This document shows, in pieces, positions 1-10,132 of a stretch of 64,000 nt of DNA; position 1 is the stretch's first letter, and every line of letters starts with the position of its first letter. Below the pieces are notes generated by a model. It saw only the letters and a list, made by a program, of their open reading frames with translations, was not told the origin of the DNA and did not search any database. Origin of the DNA: Rhizomys pruinosus (Eukaryota > Chordata > Mammalia > Rodentia > Spalacidae); the NCBI GenBank assembly GCA_009823505.1, contig VZQC01008777.1:1011314-1075313 (forward strand), read 5' to 3'. Position numbers and translations under genes: made by a program.

Positions 1-1394
1 GCAGTGAAGTGGCAATAACACCTAACCTGAGTCAAGATCGTCTATGACAGATGCATGTCTCCCTTTAGAGCGTTTAGCAAAAGCTCTTAATTTTATGTCA
101 TATTATTGTATTCTATTATATTAATAAAGCTAATATTATTCAATAATAAACTGGAATACTTGACTCTGTTCACATATCATTCATAGGATCATCCATTCCT
201 CTGTTTAACACATTTTCAGATTAGGAACACCTACAAGGACCAAGTATTAACAGTCTCCTAGCCACTCAGATGAGTTTCGAAGATGTATCAATAGTTTGAT
301 CCTAAATTATGATTTGCAAAGAAATTTTTGAGAAATTGAATTTATCAAATGCCTGGTCTAGGACAAGCCAAATTGCAGAAGTGGCCGTAGAGTTTCCATC
401 TATTAGTAATACAGGATATTTATTTTCTGGTCTGTCTCCAGAGAACCAGATTTTTACTGCTTTAGTTGTCTGCATATTGCAGCTTTAAGAAATCTATGGG
501 TGACTAGTAGACTTAGCAATAGTTGAGACTCATTATTTTACATTGCTTATATTTAGATTTTTTTTCTCACATTTTCTATAATGAAGCAATAATATTTACT
601 ATCATTTTCTAGGCAATAGGAAAAGTCCTTTCAATTGTAGAGAGAAAAACTACACTCAATTTGTAGAGTCCAGATATTGTGAGACAAAATCTGTCTGAGA
701 GTGATCACACCAACACAAAATAAACTCGATTTCAAAACATGAAACCACTTTAAAACATTCAGGACTTGGAAAATTAACAGTGTTATATCAACCAACAATA
801 TGCATTAATGGATCACAAAATATCACCATTATATCCACTGAATTCTGGGCTCTCCTAGGAAAAATTCGAGGGATAAGGATTATTTGGTGAGGAAACTGAA
901 TCCACATCAAAACTCATCATAATCATTAAAGGAATAAAAAAGGTAGGCTTGGCATCACTACCCAATAATCCACTTAAAGTTCTCTGTATCACTTACTTAT
1001 GACTTTCTGTTGATCCATTTTTATATCCAACTGGAATGAATATGAATATCTAACTTCATTATATTATACCCATGATTCATCAAAATCAATTAACTTCAGG
1101 TGTTGGTTTAGTTAATTACACCACACTGTGCTAACACTTGCCCAGTCCTTGTCCTGTGTTCAGTCCTTTTACAACGCTTCATGACTTTGACAGGATAAAT
1201 ATTTCTTCTATGTTGTATTTTTTCTTAAGCTGACAATTAACTCTTGAGAATCACATGAAGTAAAAGTGAATCTGAAATTACAGTGCTTCCAATGCAAATT
1301 ATAACTACTGTACAGAAATAAATCTTTCATTCACATATATTAAATAAAGGGTTCACTAATGAATTAATGGAAAAGAGGGTCTGCCATTCCACCT
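1..1394. other. AT-rich DNA, no gene recognised
   Basis: I see only AT-rich sequence with no long open frame, no recognisable repeat family and no splice-flanked coding segment. Very old repeats could be missed by eye. Confidence 0.5.
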
Positions 1395-1411
1395 ATAAGA
1401 AGGTAAGTTCT

Positions 1412-1632
1412 GGGGCTGGAGAGATGCCTAAGGAGTTAAGAGCACTGGCTATTCTTGCAGAAGTCCTGGGTTTGAAACCCAGCAACCACATGGCAGCTAA
1501 CAAATGTCCATAATTCCAGTTCTAGGGGATCCAATGTCTTCTGTCCACAGGCATGGCATTACAAGACCTGGGTGCACTTACACACCTTCGGGCATAATGT
1601 TCATACACATAAGATGAATAAATAAAATATTA
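1412..1632 (+). mobile_element. B2/B3-type SINE
   Basis: It starts with the tRNA-like head (ggggctggagagatg, then gttaagagcactggct) and ends in an AATAAA-rich tail. It is flanked by 17-bp TSDs with two mismatches: ATAAGAAGGTAAGTTCT at 1395-1411 and ATAAGAAGCCAAGTTCT at 1633-1649. The body is more diverged than the other B2s here, so this is an older copy. The elements are Pol III transcribed and moved by L1 machinery (known for the family). Confidence 0.9.
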
Positions 1633-2065
1633 ATAAGAAGCCAAGTTCTATCATTTATGACAACTTGGGGATACCGGAAGATATTATGTTAAGTGAAAAT
1701 AAAGTCAGAGAAAAGCAAAATTGCATCATCTCACTCAAGGCAAATCTGCATGTAGTTGAGACAGAAGTTAAGAATAGAATTATTGGGATGCATTGGCCAA
1801 AAGACATGAAATTTCAGATATGTATTGCATTATGTGGTAAGTATATTTAATAACAATTATTCTTGAAAACTTCTAAGACAGATGTTAAAGGTTCTTACTA
1901 AATAACAAAGAAACATGTATTCAGCATTGCATGTGGTAATAACCTCAATTTAGTCAATCTACAATACATACATAGTTCAAAACATGTTCATATGATGAGA
2001 TATATTTTAACCAACTTAATACAAAAATTTGAAAGTATAACTTCAAATGTTAAAAATCAACTGTA

Positions 2066-2224
2066 GGCCGGGCGTGGTGGTGCACGCCTTTAATCCTAGC
2101 ACTTGGGAGGCAGAGGCAGGTGGATCTTTGTGAGTTCAAGGCCAGCCTGGTCTACAGAGTGAGTTCCAGGACAGCTGGGGCTACAGGGAGACCCTGTCTC
2201 GAAAAGACCAAAAAAAAAAAAAAA
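2066..2224 (+). mobile_element. B1 SINE, young copy
   Basis: This is a full-length 7SL-derived B1: it opens GGCCGGGCGTGGTGGTGCAC, has the GTTCAAGGCCAGCCTGG core, ends with cctgtctcgaaaagacc and carries an A-tail. Perfect 14-bp TSDs AAAAATCAACTGTA lie at 2052-2065 and 2225-2238. Retained CpGs and perfect flanks indicate a recent insertion. Confidence 0.95.
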
Positions 2225-2285
2225 AAAAATCAACTGTAAACAAAATAACAAAATAAAAACAATGACATTAAATGTCTCATAATCT

Positions 2286-2526
2286 GGGGCTGGAGAGATG
2301 GCCTAGCGGTTAAGAGCGCCGACCGCTCTTACAGAGGACCCAGGTTCGATCCCCAGCACCCACATGGCGGCTGAGAACCGTCTGAAACTCCAATTCCAGG
2401 AGAACTCCAGTTCCAGGGGAATCCGAGACCCTCTTCTGAACTCCGCGGCGTTGCATGACACGGGTGCACAGACTTGCATGCAGACAGTACATTCATACAC
2501 ATACAGAAATAAATAAAATTAAAAAA
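2286..2526 (+). mobile_element. B2 SINE, subfamily with 17-bp internal duplication
   Basis: A full-length long B2 with intact tRNA-like head, B-box-like GGTTCGATCCCC near 2343, body and AAATAAA-containing tail. Two adjacent near-copies of a 17-mer (AACTCCAATTCCAGGAG, AACTCCAGTTCCAGGGG) mark the subfamily. Perfect 16-bp TSDs AAATGTCTCATAATCT lie at 2270-2285 and 2527-2542. It looks young. Confidence 0.95.
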
Positions 2527-2542
2527 AAATGTCTCATAATCT

Positions 2543-2889
2543 GAAAAGATAATAAATAAGAACAAAAAGATACAAAATGTACATAAAATACATAAGAATG
2601 TTGACTCTCATCACATTGTACATTCAATTTAAATAGAGAAAAAAGAGTCCCAAACTATTACTTATATAGGAAGAAGACACTATAAAAATCCTCATAACTT
2701 TTGGGTAACTCAACAGTTCTTACATATTTCCGAATAAAATCCACTGAAGAAACTGTCACAGAAAAATATACTTCAACAAACATTCAAGAATATTTGTGAT
2801 TCAGAGACAAAAATCAAATCAATGAAGAAAAAAGTTTAAAGTCCAAGCCACTGTATAAGAAAGAAAAAATAATTATAAGCATTATATCT
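2543..2889. other. Unique AT-rich sequence
   Basis: No gene or repeat recognised. Confidence 0.45.
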
Positions 2890-2920
2890 GGGGCTGGAGA
2901 GATTGGCTAAGTGGTTAGAA
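2890..2920 (+). mobile_element. B2 head fragment
   Basis: Thirty-one bases match the B2 5' head (ggggctggagagattgg). The match then stops exactly where the duplicated block beginning CAATAATCAAAGAGG starts. This may be a real truncation or a misjoin edge. Confidence 0.6.
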
Positions 2921-3259
2921 CAATAATCAAAGAGGACAAGAAATTGAATCAGAGTTGGGGTCATGGAAGGAGTTGGAAAAGGACTAGGAGGTATGAAAAT
3001 AATGCAAATACAATACTCATAAGAAATTTTGAGTAAAAGAAAAATTACAACAACATGATTGACAGATCTTCACATGATAAATATGTTGATATCTAGCTAA
3101 GTGTTGACATAGACTTTTAAAGTAGTCAACCACGTGACATTTACCTATTAGGAAGGTGTGATACAGGGACAAGAGTGCAAGCACAATACCTTCCTATAGT
3201 GCTTTCTATTTAATCTACTTAGCATATAAAATACAGATGATGGATGTTTGAACATACAT

Positions 3260-3424
3260 GGTTCGATCTCCAGCACCCACATGGCAGCTGAGAACCATCT
3301 TTAACTCCAGTTCCAGGGGAATCCGACACCCTCTTCTGACCTCCGCAGCATTGCATGACACGGGTGCACAAACCTACATGCAGACAGTACATTCATACAC
3401 ATACAAGAATAAATAAAAACTAAA
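3260..3424 (+). mobile_element. B2 SINE, 3' two-thirds
   Basis: It begins at the B-box region (ggttcgatctccagc) and lacks the head. It continues through CACCCTCTTCTGACC and the tail with aataaataaaa. It lacks the 17-bp internal duplication, so it belongs to the other B2 subfamily. Confidence 0.85.
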
Positions 3425-3479
3425 AAAATTAAAAACTAAATGAGATGATGAACCTTTCCTATATAAATTCATTAACATT

Positions 3480-3661
3480 TGTGTTGGAGAGATGGCTCCG
3501 CAGTTAAGAGCATTGGCTCCTCTGGCAGGGGACTTGGGTTAGATTGTCAGTAACCTCCATATGTCAGCTAACAATTTTCAACTCCAGCTCCAGGGGATCC
3601 ATTGCCCCCTTCTGGCCTCTATAGGCACTGCACGCAAGGGTGCACTTACCATCCATTCAGG

Positions 3662-3709
<48 letters not shown>

Positions 3710-3740
3710 ACACACACATGCACACAAATAAAAATTACCC
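3480..3740 (+). mobile_element. B3-like SINE with (CA)n
   Basis: A diverged B2/B3 head (gttggagagatggctc) leads to the aggcactgcacgcaagg body and a (CA)n run at about 3665-3720, then AAATAAAAATT. The CA microsatellite lies inside the SINE 3' end, as is common in older rodent copies. Confidence 0.85.
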
Positions 3741-4181
3741 TTTTTAAAAATTTTGAATTAATTTTAAATGCACAAAATATGTATTAAAATAAAGTCAGTA
3801 AGAATTTAAATGGTGTTTAATATCATTATTTATTAGATAAAATGTAAATTAATGCCACAATATTATGATAATTTATATCCATAAAAAGAACATAATAAAA
3901 ATAAACTATAAAATGTATTGAAGTGAATCTGGAGATATTATAATCCATATATATCTGCTGAGAATCTAGAACAGTGTAAACACTTTTGGAAAACGGTTTG
4001 ATGATTACTTACAGCATTTTATATCTGCTTGTTATGTCTCAACAATTTTGCTACTCCTCTTAAATTAAAGGCATGAATCCTTATAGAAAATGGCATTAAT
4101 GATGATAGGCATACAATTCATAATCACCTAAGCATGGATACATTACAAAAGACTCAAAACTGATGAATAAAGAAAATTTTA

Positions 4182-4327
4182 TACAGGAAGAAGAAAGAGG
4201 AATGAGGAGGAGAAAGAGGAGGAGGAAGAGGAGAAGGAGGAGGAGGAGGAGGAGAAGGAGGAGAAGGGGAATAGGAGTGGTGGGCAAGGAAGTTGGGAGG
4301 GGACTTTGAAGGAGAGAAAGAGAGGGA
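4182..4327. repeat. GGA/GAA purine tract, copy 1
   Basis: A nearly pure purine run of AGG and AAG units, about 145 bp. The reverse-strand poly-Leu/Pro frames here come from the repeat and are not genes. Confidence 0.9.
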
Positions 4328-4848
4328 CTGACACAAGCTTCATGGTTGAAATAATGGTTATTATTTAAAGTCAAAGAGGTCAGACTCTAATTCTCTTATA
4401 TTAAATGCTTCTATTTCCATGAAACGTTCTGTAAAGGTAAAGCACACTATGGCATATGCAGTTGGGAGTTGGATTGATTTGAACTAATTCCAAGAGGTAA
4501 TTAACATTGAGTACAATGGAGAAGTATTAAAACTGTGTTTCAGTCATGGTTGTACATCATCATCAATTTGCTAAAATTCATAGAATTCTGCATTGAATAT
4601 AGGCACTATTAAGCTTTGTAAGTTATCTTGCAATAGAGCTGTAAAGATAACGATGGGTAACAGGAGGAACTGATGTGAGTTGTCACTGGTACCAGGTGTG
4701 TAAAGGAATCCAGCACAATGCTGTTATCCAGTATCTCTTACAAACTTGGATTCCTATGGCAAAGAATAGTTGGAAATAATTACTAAGAAGGAGAAATATC
4801 AGTGGAGCAGCCATACCAGAAAGCAAACAGAAGTGGAGAATTTTAATC

Positions 4849-5059
4849 ATTCTTTTTAAATTTATTCTTTATGTGTATCTGCATGCAGGTCTGTGCACCC
4901 GTGTCGTGCAATGTCGCGGTTGTCAAAAGAGGGCGTTGGATTCTCCTGGAACTGGAGTTAAAGAAGGCTTTCAGCCGCCATGTGGGTACTGGGGATCGAA
5001 CCCGGGTCCTCTGTAAGAGCAGTCGGCGCTCTTAACCTCTAGGCCATCTCTCCAGCCCC
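4849..5059 (-). mobile_element. B2 SINE, antisense
   Basis: Reverse-complement B2 ending in CCATCTCTCCAGCCCC. Perfect 13-bp TSDs GAGAATTTTAATC lie at 4836-4848 and 5060-5072. No 17-bp internal duplication. Confidence 0.93.
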
Positions 5060-5319
5060 GAGAATTTTAATCTTTAAATTGAAATTGGATTAAAATAGAG
5101 TATAAACCAATATACATACAAGTGTATGAACCAGTGGTTTATTAAAAACGCCAATGGAAAGACTCAAATGTTCTCTTCCTATACACTGAAAACCCCAACT
5201 CTTGAACAAGAGATTCTCATCAGGAAAAAGAGGATTCATCACAAAAAGAGGAGTACCAAGGATGGCAGTGTTCCAGTGGCTCTCACGTTCAAGCCTACCT
5301 TAGAGTTGACAGAAGGGTT

Positions 5320-5545
5320 TGTTGGTTTTACATGAAAGATGCTTGTACTCACAAATTATCACTTATTGTTAAAAAAAATGAAAACAAAACAAAACAAAAC
5401 AAAAAAGCAGAGAAAGATGCAGAAAAGTTATGGCAGAATGCCTGATCTGGGATGGGTAAGGGTGGGGTGGGGGGAAGGGAAGGGGATATATGCCTGAACT
5501 GAATTGGAAAATGATGTATGAAATACACAAAGCATCAATAAAAAA
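5320..5545 (+). mobile_element. L1-type 3' end, 5'-truncated
   Basis: It matches the 3' part of the elements at 10133-11847, 57271-57829 and 60438-60805: ttttacatgaaagatgcttg, then a G-rich tract ggggtggggggaaggg, then CACAAAGCATCAATAAAAAA. A G-rich polypurine tract before the poly(A) end is typical of L1 3' UTRs (known for the family). Confidence 0.75.
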
Positions 5546-5900
5546 CAATAATCAAAGAGGACAAGAAATATAGAATCGAGTTGGGGGTCATTGGAAGGTA
5601 GTTTGGAAAAAGGAACTAGTGGGTATGAAAATAATGCAAATACAATATACATAAATTGTAGTAATGTGTATAAAACGAGAAAGAAAAATTACAAACAAAT
5701 GATTGAACCAGATCTTCACATGATAATATGTTGATATCTAGCTAAGTGTTGACATAGACTTTTAAAGTAGTCAACCACGTGACATTTACCTATTAGGAAG
5801 GTGTGATACAGGGACAAGAGTGCAAGCACAATACCTTCCTATAGTGCTTTCTATTTAATCTACTTAGCATATAAAATACAGATGATGGATGTTTGAAACT

Positions 5901-6090
5901 ACATGGTTCGTGATCCAGCGCCAACACTGTCAGCTGAGAACCATCTTTAACTCCCGTTTACAGGGAGGAACCGACACACTCTCTTGCCTCCCACATTCTA
6001 AACGTTTATTAAAAAAAAGCAACAAACCTACATGCAGACAGTACATTCATACACATACAAGACTAAAATTAAAAACTAAACAACATTAAA
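5901..6090 (+). mobile_element. B2 SINE remnant in copy 2
   Basis: Counterpart of 3260-3424. The B2 tail (catgcagacagtacattcatacac) is intact, but the middle is scrambled by indels and a poly-A insertion. Confidence 0.7.
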
Positions 6091-6139
6091 AACTAAATGA
6101 GATGATGAACCTTTCCTATATAAATTCATTAACATTTGT

Positions 6140-6420
6140 GTTGAGGGGAGTACCTGGCTTCCGCAGTAAGGCATCTGGCTCCTTGCAGGGGAACCTGGGT
6201 TAGATTGTCAGAACCTCCATATGTAGTGCTTAACCATTTTCAAACTCCAGCTCCAGGGGACCATTGCCCCTCTGGCGCCTCGTATGAGGCACTGCACGCA
6301 AGGGGGCACTACCATCCATTCAGGCAGCCAACCAACAGCACACACTCCACACACACACCACCACACACACACACACACACATACACTCAACACACACAAC
6401 ATGTACACACAATAAAAATT
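6140..6420 (+). mobile_element. B3-like SINE with (CA)n in copy 2
   Basis: Counterpart of 3480-3740, with the head damaged (gttgaggggagtacctgg) and the CA run broken by CCA units. Confidence 0.75.
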
Positions 6421-6875
6421 ACCCTTTTTAAAAATTTTGTTATTTTTTAAAAAGCACTTTAAAATATGTATTAACAATAAAGTCAGTAAGAATTTAAATG
6501 GTGTTTAATATCATTATTTATTAGATAAAATGTAAATTAATGCCACAAATATTATGAATTTATTATCATAAAAAGCACAACATAAAAATAAACTATTAAA
6601 ATGTATTGAAGTGAATCTGGAGATATTATAATCCATATATATCTGCTGAGAATCTAGAACAGTGTAAACACTTTTGGAAAACGGTTTGATGATTACTTAC
6701 AGCATTTTATATCTGCTTGTTATGTCTCAACAACTTTTGCTTACTCTCTCTTAAATTATTAAAGGCAATGATTCCTTATAAAAATGGCATGATTTAACTG
6801 ATCCGATAGGCATACACTTCATAATCACCTAAGCATTGGATACATTACACTAAGCTATTAATAAAGATTTTCTAC

Positions 6876-7262
6876 AGAAGAAATGGGAAGGGCGAAAGAA
6901 GACGATGAGATGAGGGAGAAGGGGGGAAAGGGGAAGACTAGGCGGGGGGAAGGAGATATATTGAGAGAGGGGGAAGGAATTACCCCTGCAAGACGGAGGA
7001 GAGGAGAAGAAAAGGCAAGGAATCCCTGGCAGGGAACTCCTAGTAGGGAAGGAGAGGAGAGAGAGAGGCGGGCAGGACAGGAAAAGGGTTAGTGAAAGTC
7101 GAAAGAGGAGCGGGAGGGACGGAGGAGGAGGGGGAGGATAGAGAAGAGGGCGGGGAGGAAGGAGGAGAATAGGGAGGTAGGAATGTAGAGCAACGGGGAC
7201 AAGAAAAAAATTGGGAGGGGGGGGACTTCTTTTGAAGGAGAGGGAGAGTGACAGGAGAGAGG
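6876..7262. repeat. Expanded, disordered purine tract, copy 2
   Basis: About 385 bp of irregular purine-rich sequence, in the place where copy 1 has about 145 bp of regular GGA/GAA. The open frames across it on both strands are low-complexity artefacts. Confidence 0.85.
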
Positions 7263-7786
7263 GACTGACACAAGCTTCATGGTTGAAATAATGGTTATTA
7301 TTTAAAGTCAAAGAGGTCAGACTCTAATTCTCTTATATTAAATGCTTCTATTTCCATGAAACGTTCTGTAAAGGTAAAGCACACTATGGCATATGCAGTT
7401 GGGAGTTGGATTGATTTGAACTAATTCCAAGAGGTAATTAACATTGAGTACAATGGAGAAGTATTAAAACTGTGTTTCAGTCATGGTTGTACATCATCAT
7501 CAATTTGCTAAAATTCATAGAATTCTGCATTGAATATAGGCACTATTAAGCTTTGTAAGTTATCTTGCAATAGAGCTGTAAAGATAACGATGGGTAACAG
7601 GAGGAACTGATGTGAGTTGTCACTGGTACCAGGTGTGTAAAGGAATCCAGCACAATGCTGTTTCCAGTATCTCTTACAAACTTGGATTCCTATGGCAAAG
7701 AATAGTTGGAAATAATTACTAAGAAGGAGAAATATCAGTGGAGCAGCCATACCAGAAAGCCAAACGATGAATGAGGAAGGAATTTT

Positions 7787-8014
7787 CATTTATTTTTTTA
7801 ATTTATTCTTTATGTGTTATTCGCATGCAGGTCTGTGTGAACCGGTTTCGTGCAATTGTCGCGGTTGTCAAAAGAGGGCGTTGGCATTCTCTGGAACTGG
7901 AGTGGTTAAAGAAGGTTTTCAGCCGCCATGTTGGGGGGTTTACTGGGGTCGACACCCGGGTCCTTGTAAAGCAGCAGTCGCGCTCTTAACCTCTGGCCAC
8001 TCTCTCCAGCCCCC
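7787..8014 (-). mobile_element. B2 SINE, antisense, in copy 2
   Basis: Counterpart of 4849-5059 with many extra and missing bases (for example a run of seven G where copy 1 reads gtgggtactgggg). It ends at ctctctccagccccc. Confidence 0.85.
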
Positions 8015-8319
8015 AAGTAAAATTTTTTAAAAAAAAAAAATTTTATTTTATTTTATTATTGTAAATTGATTTTAAAATAGAAAAACAATATACATAAAGT
8101 AAAAAAAAAAAAAAAAACTAGTTTTTATAAAAAACGCCAATGGAAAGACTCAAATGTTCTCTTCCTATACACTGAAAACCCCAACTCTTGAACAAGAGAT
8201 TCTCATCAGGAAAAAGAGGATTCATCACTGAAGAAGAGCTAAGTACCAAGGGATGGCAGTGTTCCAGTGGCTCTCTCACGTTCCAAGCCTACCTTAGAGT
8301 TTGACCCAACGGGTTGTTG

Positions 8320-8570
8320 GTTTTCCTTTTACATGAAGATGCTTGTAAGGTTACTCCAAAGTTTCTCACTTATTGGTTAAAAAAAATGAATAACCAAAAC
8401 AAAACAAAACAAAAAACGCCAGGAGAAACGATGCCCGAGAAAAGTTATGGCAAGAATGCCTGATCTGGGATGGGTAAGGGTGGGGTGGGGGGAAGGGGAA
8501 GGTGTGCTAGGGATATGCCTGAACGCATTGGGAAATGTGATGTATGAAATCACAAAGCATCAATATAAAA
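8320..8570 (+). mobile_element. L1-type 3' end in copy 2
   Basis: Counterpart of 5320-5545, with the same G-rich tract (ggggtggggggaagggg) and the GCATCAATATAAAA end. Confidence 0.7.
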
Positions 8571-8578
8571 ACGAAATA

Positions 8579-8720
8579 CCAGAGGCAGGGCACATTTCTG
8601 TAATTTCAAGGCCAGCCTGGCTACATAGCGAGCTCCAGCCAAAAAAAAACCACCACTGGAAAAAAAAAAGGGAGAAGAGACCAAAAAAAAACAAAAAAAA
8701 AAAAAAAAAAGAGTACCAGA
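8579..8720 (+). mobile_element. B1 fragment with A-rich tail
   Basis: Partial B1 core (tttcaaggccagcctggctacatagcgag) between B1-poor flanks. It is followed by an interrupted A-rich run to about 8710. Confidence 0.6.
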
Positions 8721-8890
8721 GAGGTGCCAGATACCTGCTAGGAGGAATGGGCATACATTTATTCCACAAACATTGGTTTTGAGTTTGAGACTGTTTACAG
8801 TACAGGAGTAGAATGAGAGCAGAGGTCACAGCCAGATGACGGAGATAGAGTCTAGGTAGTTACTGCACAATATTGTTAAAGACTAGTCTT

Positions 8891-9133
8891 GGGCTGGAGA
8901 GATAGCCTAGCGGTTAGGAGCGCCGACGCTCTTGCAGAGGACCCGGGTTCGATCCCCAGCACCCACATGGCGGCCGAGAGCCGTCTGAAACTCCAATTCC
9001 AGGAGAACTCCAGTTCCAGGGGAATCTGACACCCTCTTCTGACCTCCGCGGCATTGCACGACACGGGTGCACAGACTTGCATGCAGACAGTACATTCATA
9101 CACATACAGAAATAAATAAAATTAAAAAAAAAA
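8891..9133 (+). mobile_element. B2 SINE, subfamily with 17-bp internal duplication
   Basis: Full length, CpG-rich (gcgccgacgctc, ggcggccgag). It has the doubled AACTCCA..TTCCAGG unit and perfect 13-bp TSDs AAAGACTAGTCTT at 8878-8890 and 9134-9146. A young copy. Confidence 0.95.
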
Positions 9134-9146
9134 AAAGACTAGTCTT

Positions 9147-9989
9147 TTGGACATCTGAAGGTCATGTTTTCTCTAAACACCTTATCTTTTCTTTGTTTGT
9201 TTTAGAGAATTCAGGGAATTTCCCTTATCTCTCTTTTCCTTCTCTTTTCTGGATTCCTTTGCTTGCTTTTTGACATCAGGACTGAGATTCTGAATTCCTG
9301 GAAGCTTTTCATCTCTATATCCACAGAATTCATTTACTTAATTCTTTAAGTTGACTAGGTTGGTCTCTGGGGATTTATGTAAAGAGATATTTCAGACAAA
9401 AATGGATGTCCATCTCATCTTAATTCTTTACAGACAAGATGAGTTGTGGTGGTGGCTGTGGCTAACTTCTTTACCTTCCAAAGCCATAAGGAAGATAGCT
9501 GTCTTCTCTGTGATATACATATTTACTTGAGAACTAAGGATTATGAATGTAAAGGCTTTGAGGCTTTCACAGTCCAACTGCTCTAAATCAGCCCCTCAAA
9601 ATAAAATGAGGAGCAACCTCATTGCAAAGGAAAAGCTAAAACCATATTTATTCAGAAGAAATGTATTGCTGTATCTTCAAGAATCAGTAAAAACTCTCTT
9701 ATAACTTAACCTGATTACCACAACATAGTAACTTAATATTCTCATGTTCTATCAACTGAGCTAGTCAGGTGTTCTACAAATTGTTAGTGTTTTAAAGCAG
9801 CATAATATCAGAAGGTCCCAATATGGACTTGGTTGCTGAAAGACTTATGTTTGAAAACTAGTGCACCAGATAATAGTCATGTGGCCCTGACTAAGCAGTC
9901 ATAAATGCTAATGTCTTAGTATCTTAATCTCTAATAGATACTAATTTAACAGTACCTATCGTATGGAAGTTTTAGGATTAAAAGAAAAA
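9147..9989. other. Unique sequence, no gene recognised
   Basis: Mixed-composition DNA without a coding frame or a repeat I recognise. Confidence 0.45.
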
Positions 9990-10132
9990 AGTGGCTGCTT
10001 CTGCTTGAAGATGTGAGCACTCAGCTTTCTAGTCTGGCTGCTTCTTGCTTCCATGCCTCACCACCATGATGGACTCCTATCTCTCTGGAACCATAAGTCC
10101 AATAAACTCTTCTATAAAAAAGTGACCGCTGG
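9990..10132 (+). mobile_element. MaLR-type LTR, 3' fragment
   Basis: gatgtgagcactcagctttc, the ACCATGATGGACTCC segment and the end aagtccAATAAActcttctataaaa match the polyadenylation part of rodent MT/ORR1-type LTRs, recalled from family features. Only the 3' portion is left. The L1-type element at 10133 landed at its end. Confidence 0.65.

Larger units (their letters stand above)
2921..5545. repeat. Duplicated block, copy 1 (about 2.6 kb)
   Basis: The block runs from CAATAATCAAAGAGGACAAG to an L1 3' tail ending GCATCAATAAAAAA. It is followed directly by a second copy at 5546-8570 with the same order of contents: unique DNA, B2 part, B3-like SINE with CA tail, purine tract, unique DNA, antisense B2, unique DNA, L1 3' end. 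Long stretches such as 4350-4720 and 7300-7670 are almost identical. Copy 1 reads cleaner than copy 2. Confidence 0.9.
5546..8570. repeat. Duplicated block, copy 2 (about 3.0 kb, indel-rich)
   Basis: Same contents and order as 2921-5545, but with many one-base insertions, deletions and doubled short runs spread over SINEs and unique DNA alike. The purine tract is about 240 bp longer. Errors of this kind resemble unpolished long-read consensus more than evolutionary divergence. Its right end is an L1 tail (GCATCAATATAAAA) that continues into new sequence. Confidence 0.85.

Noticed and set aside
2286..2360. tRNA gene-like segments with A and B box-like motifs
   Set aside because: They are heads of B2 SINEs with SINE bodies, A-tails and TSDs, not tRNA genes.
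2310..2492. Recurrent MYxLHASLCTR-type peptides on the strand opposite many B2 copies
   Set aside because: They are antisense translations of B2 elements (also at 8907, 17301, 35215 and elsewhere); they recur because the SINE recurs.
4096..4374. Poly-leucine frame on the minus strand
   Set aside because: Produced by GGA/GAA repeats.
6850..7311. 153-codon minus frame, Pro/Ser/Leu-rich, and a plus frame rich in Gly/Arg/Glu
   Set aside because: Both are translations of the purine tract; low complexity, and copy 1 does not preserve them.
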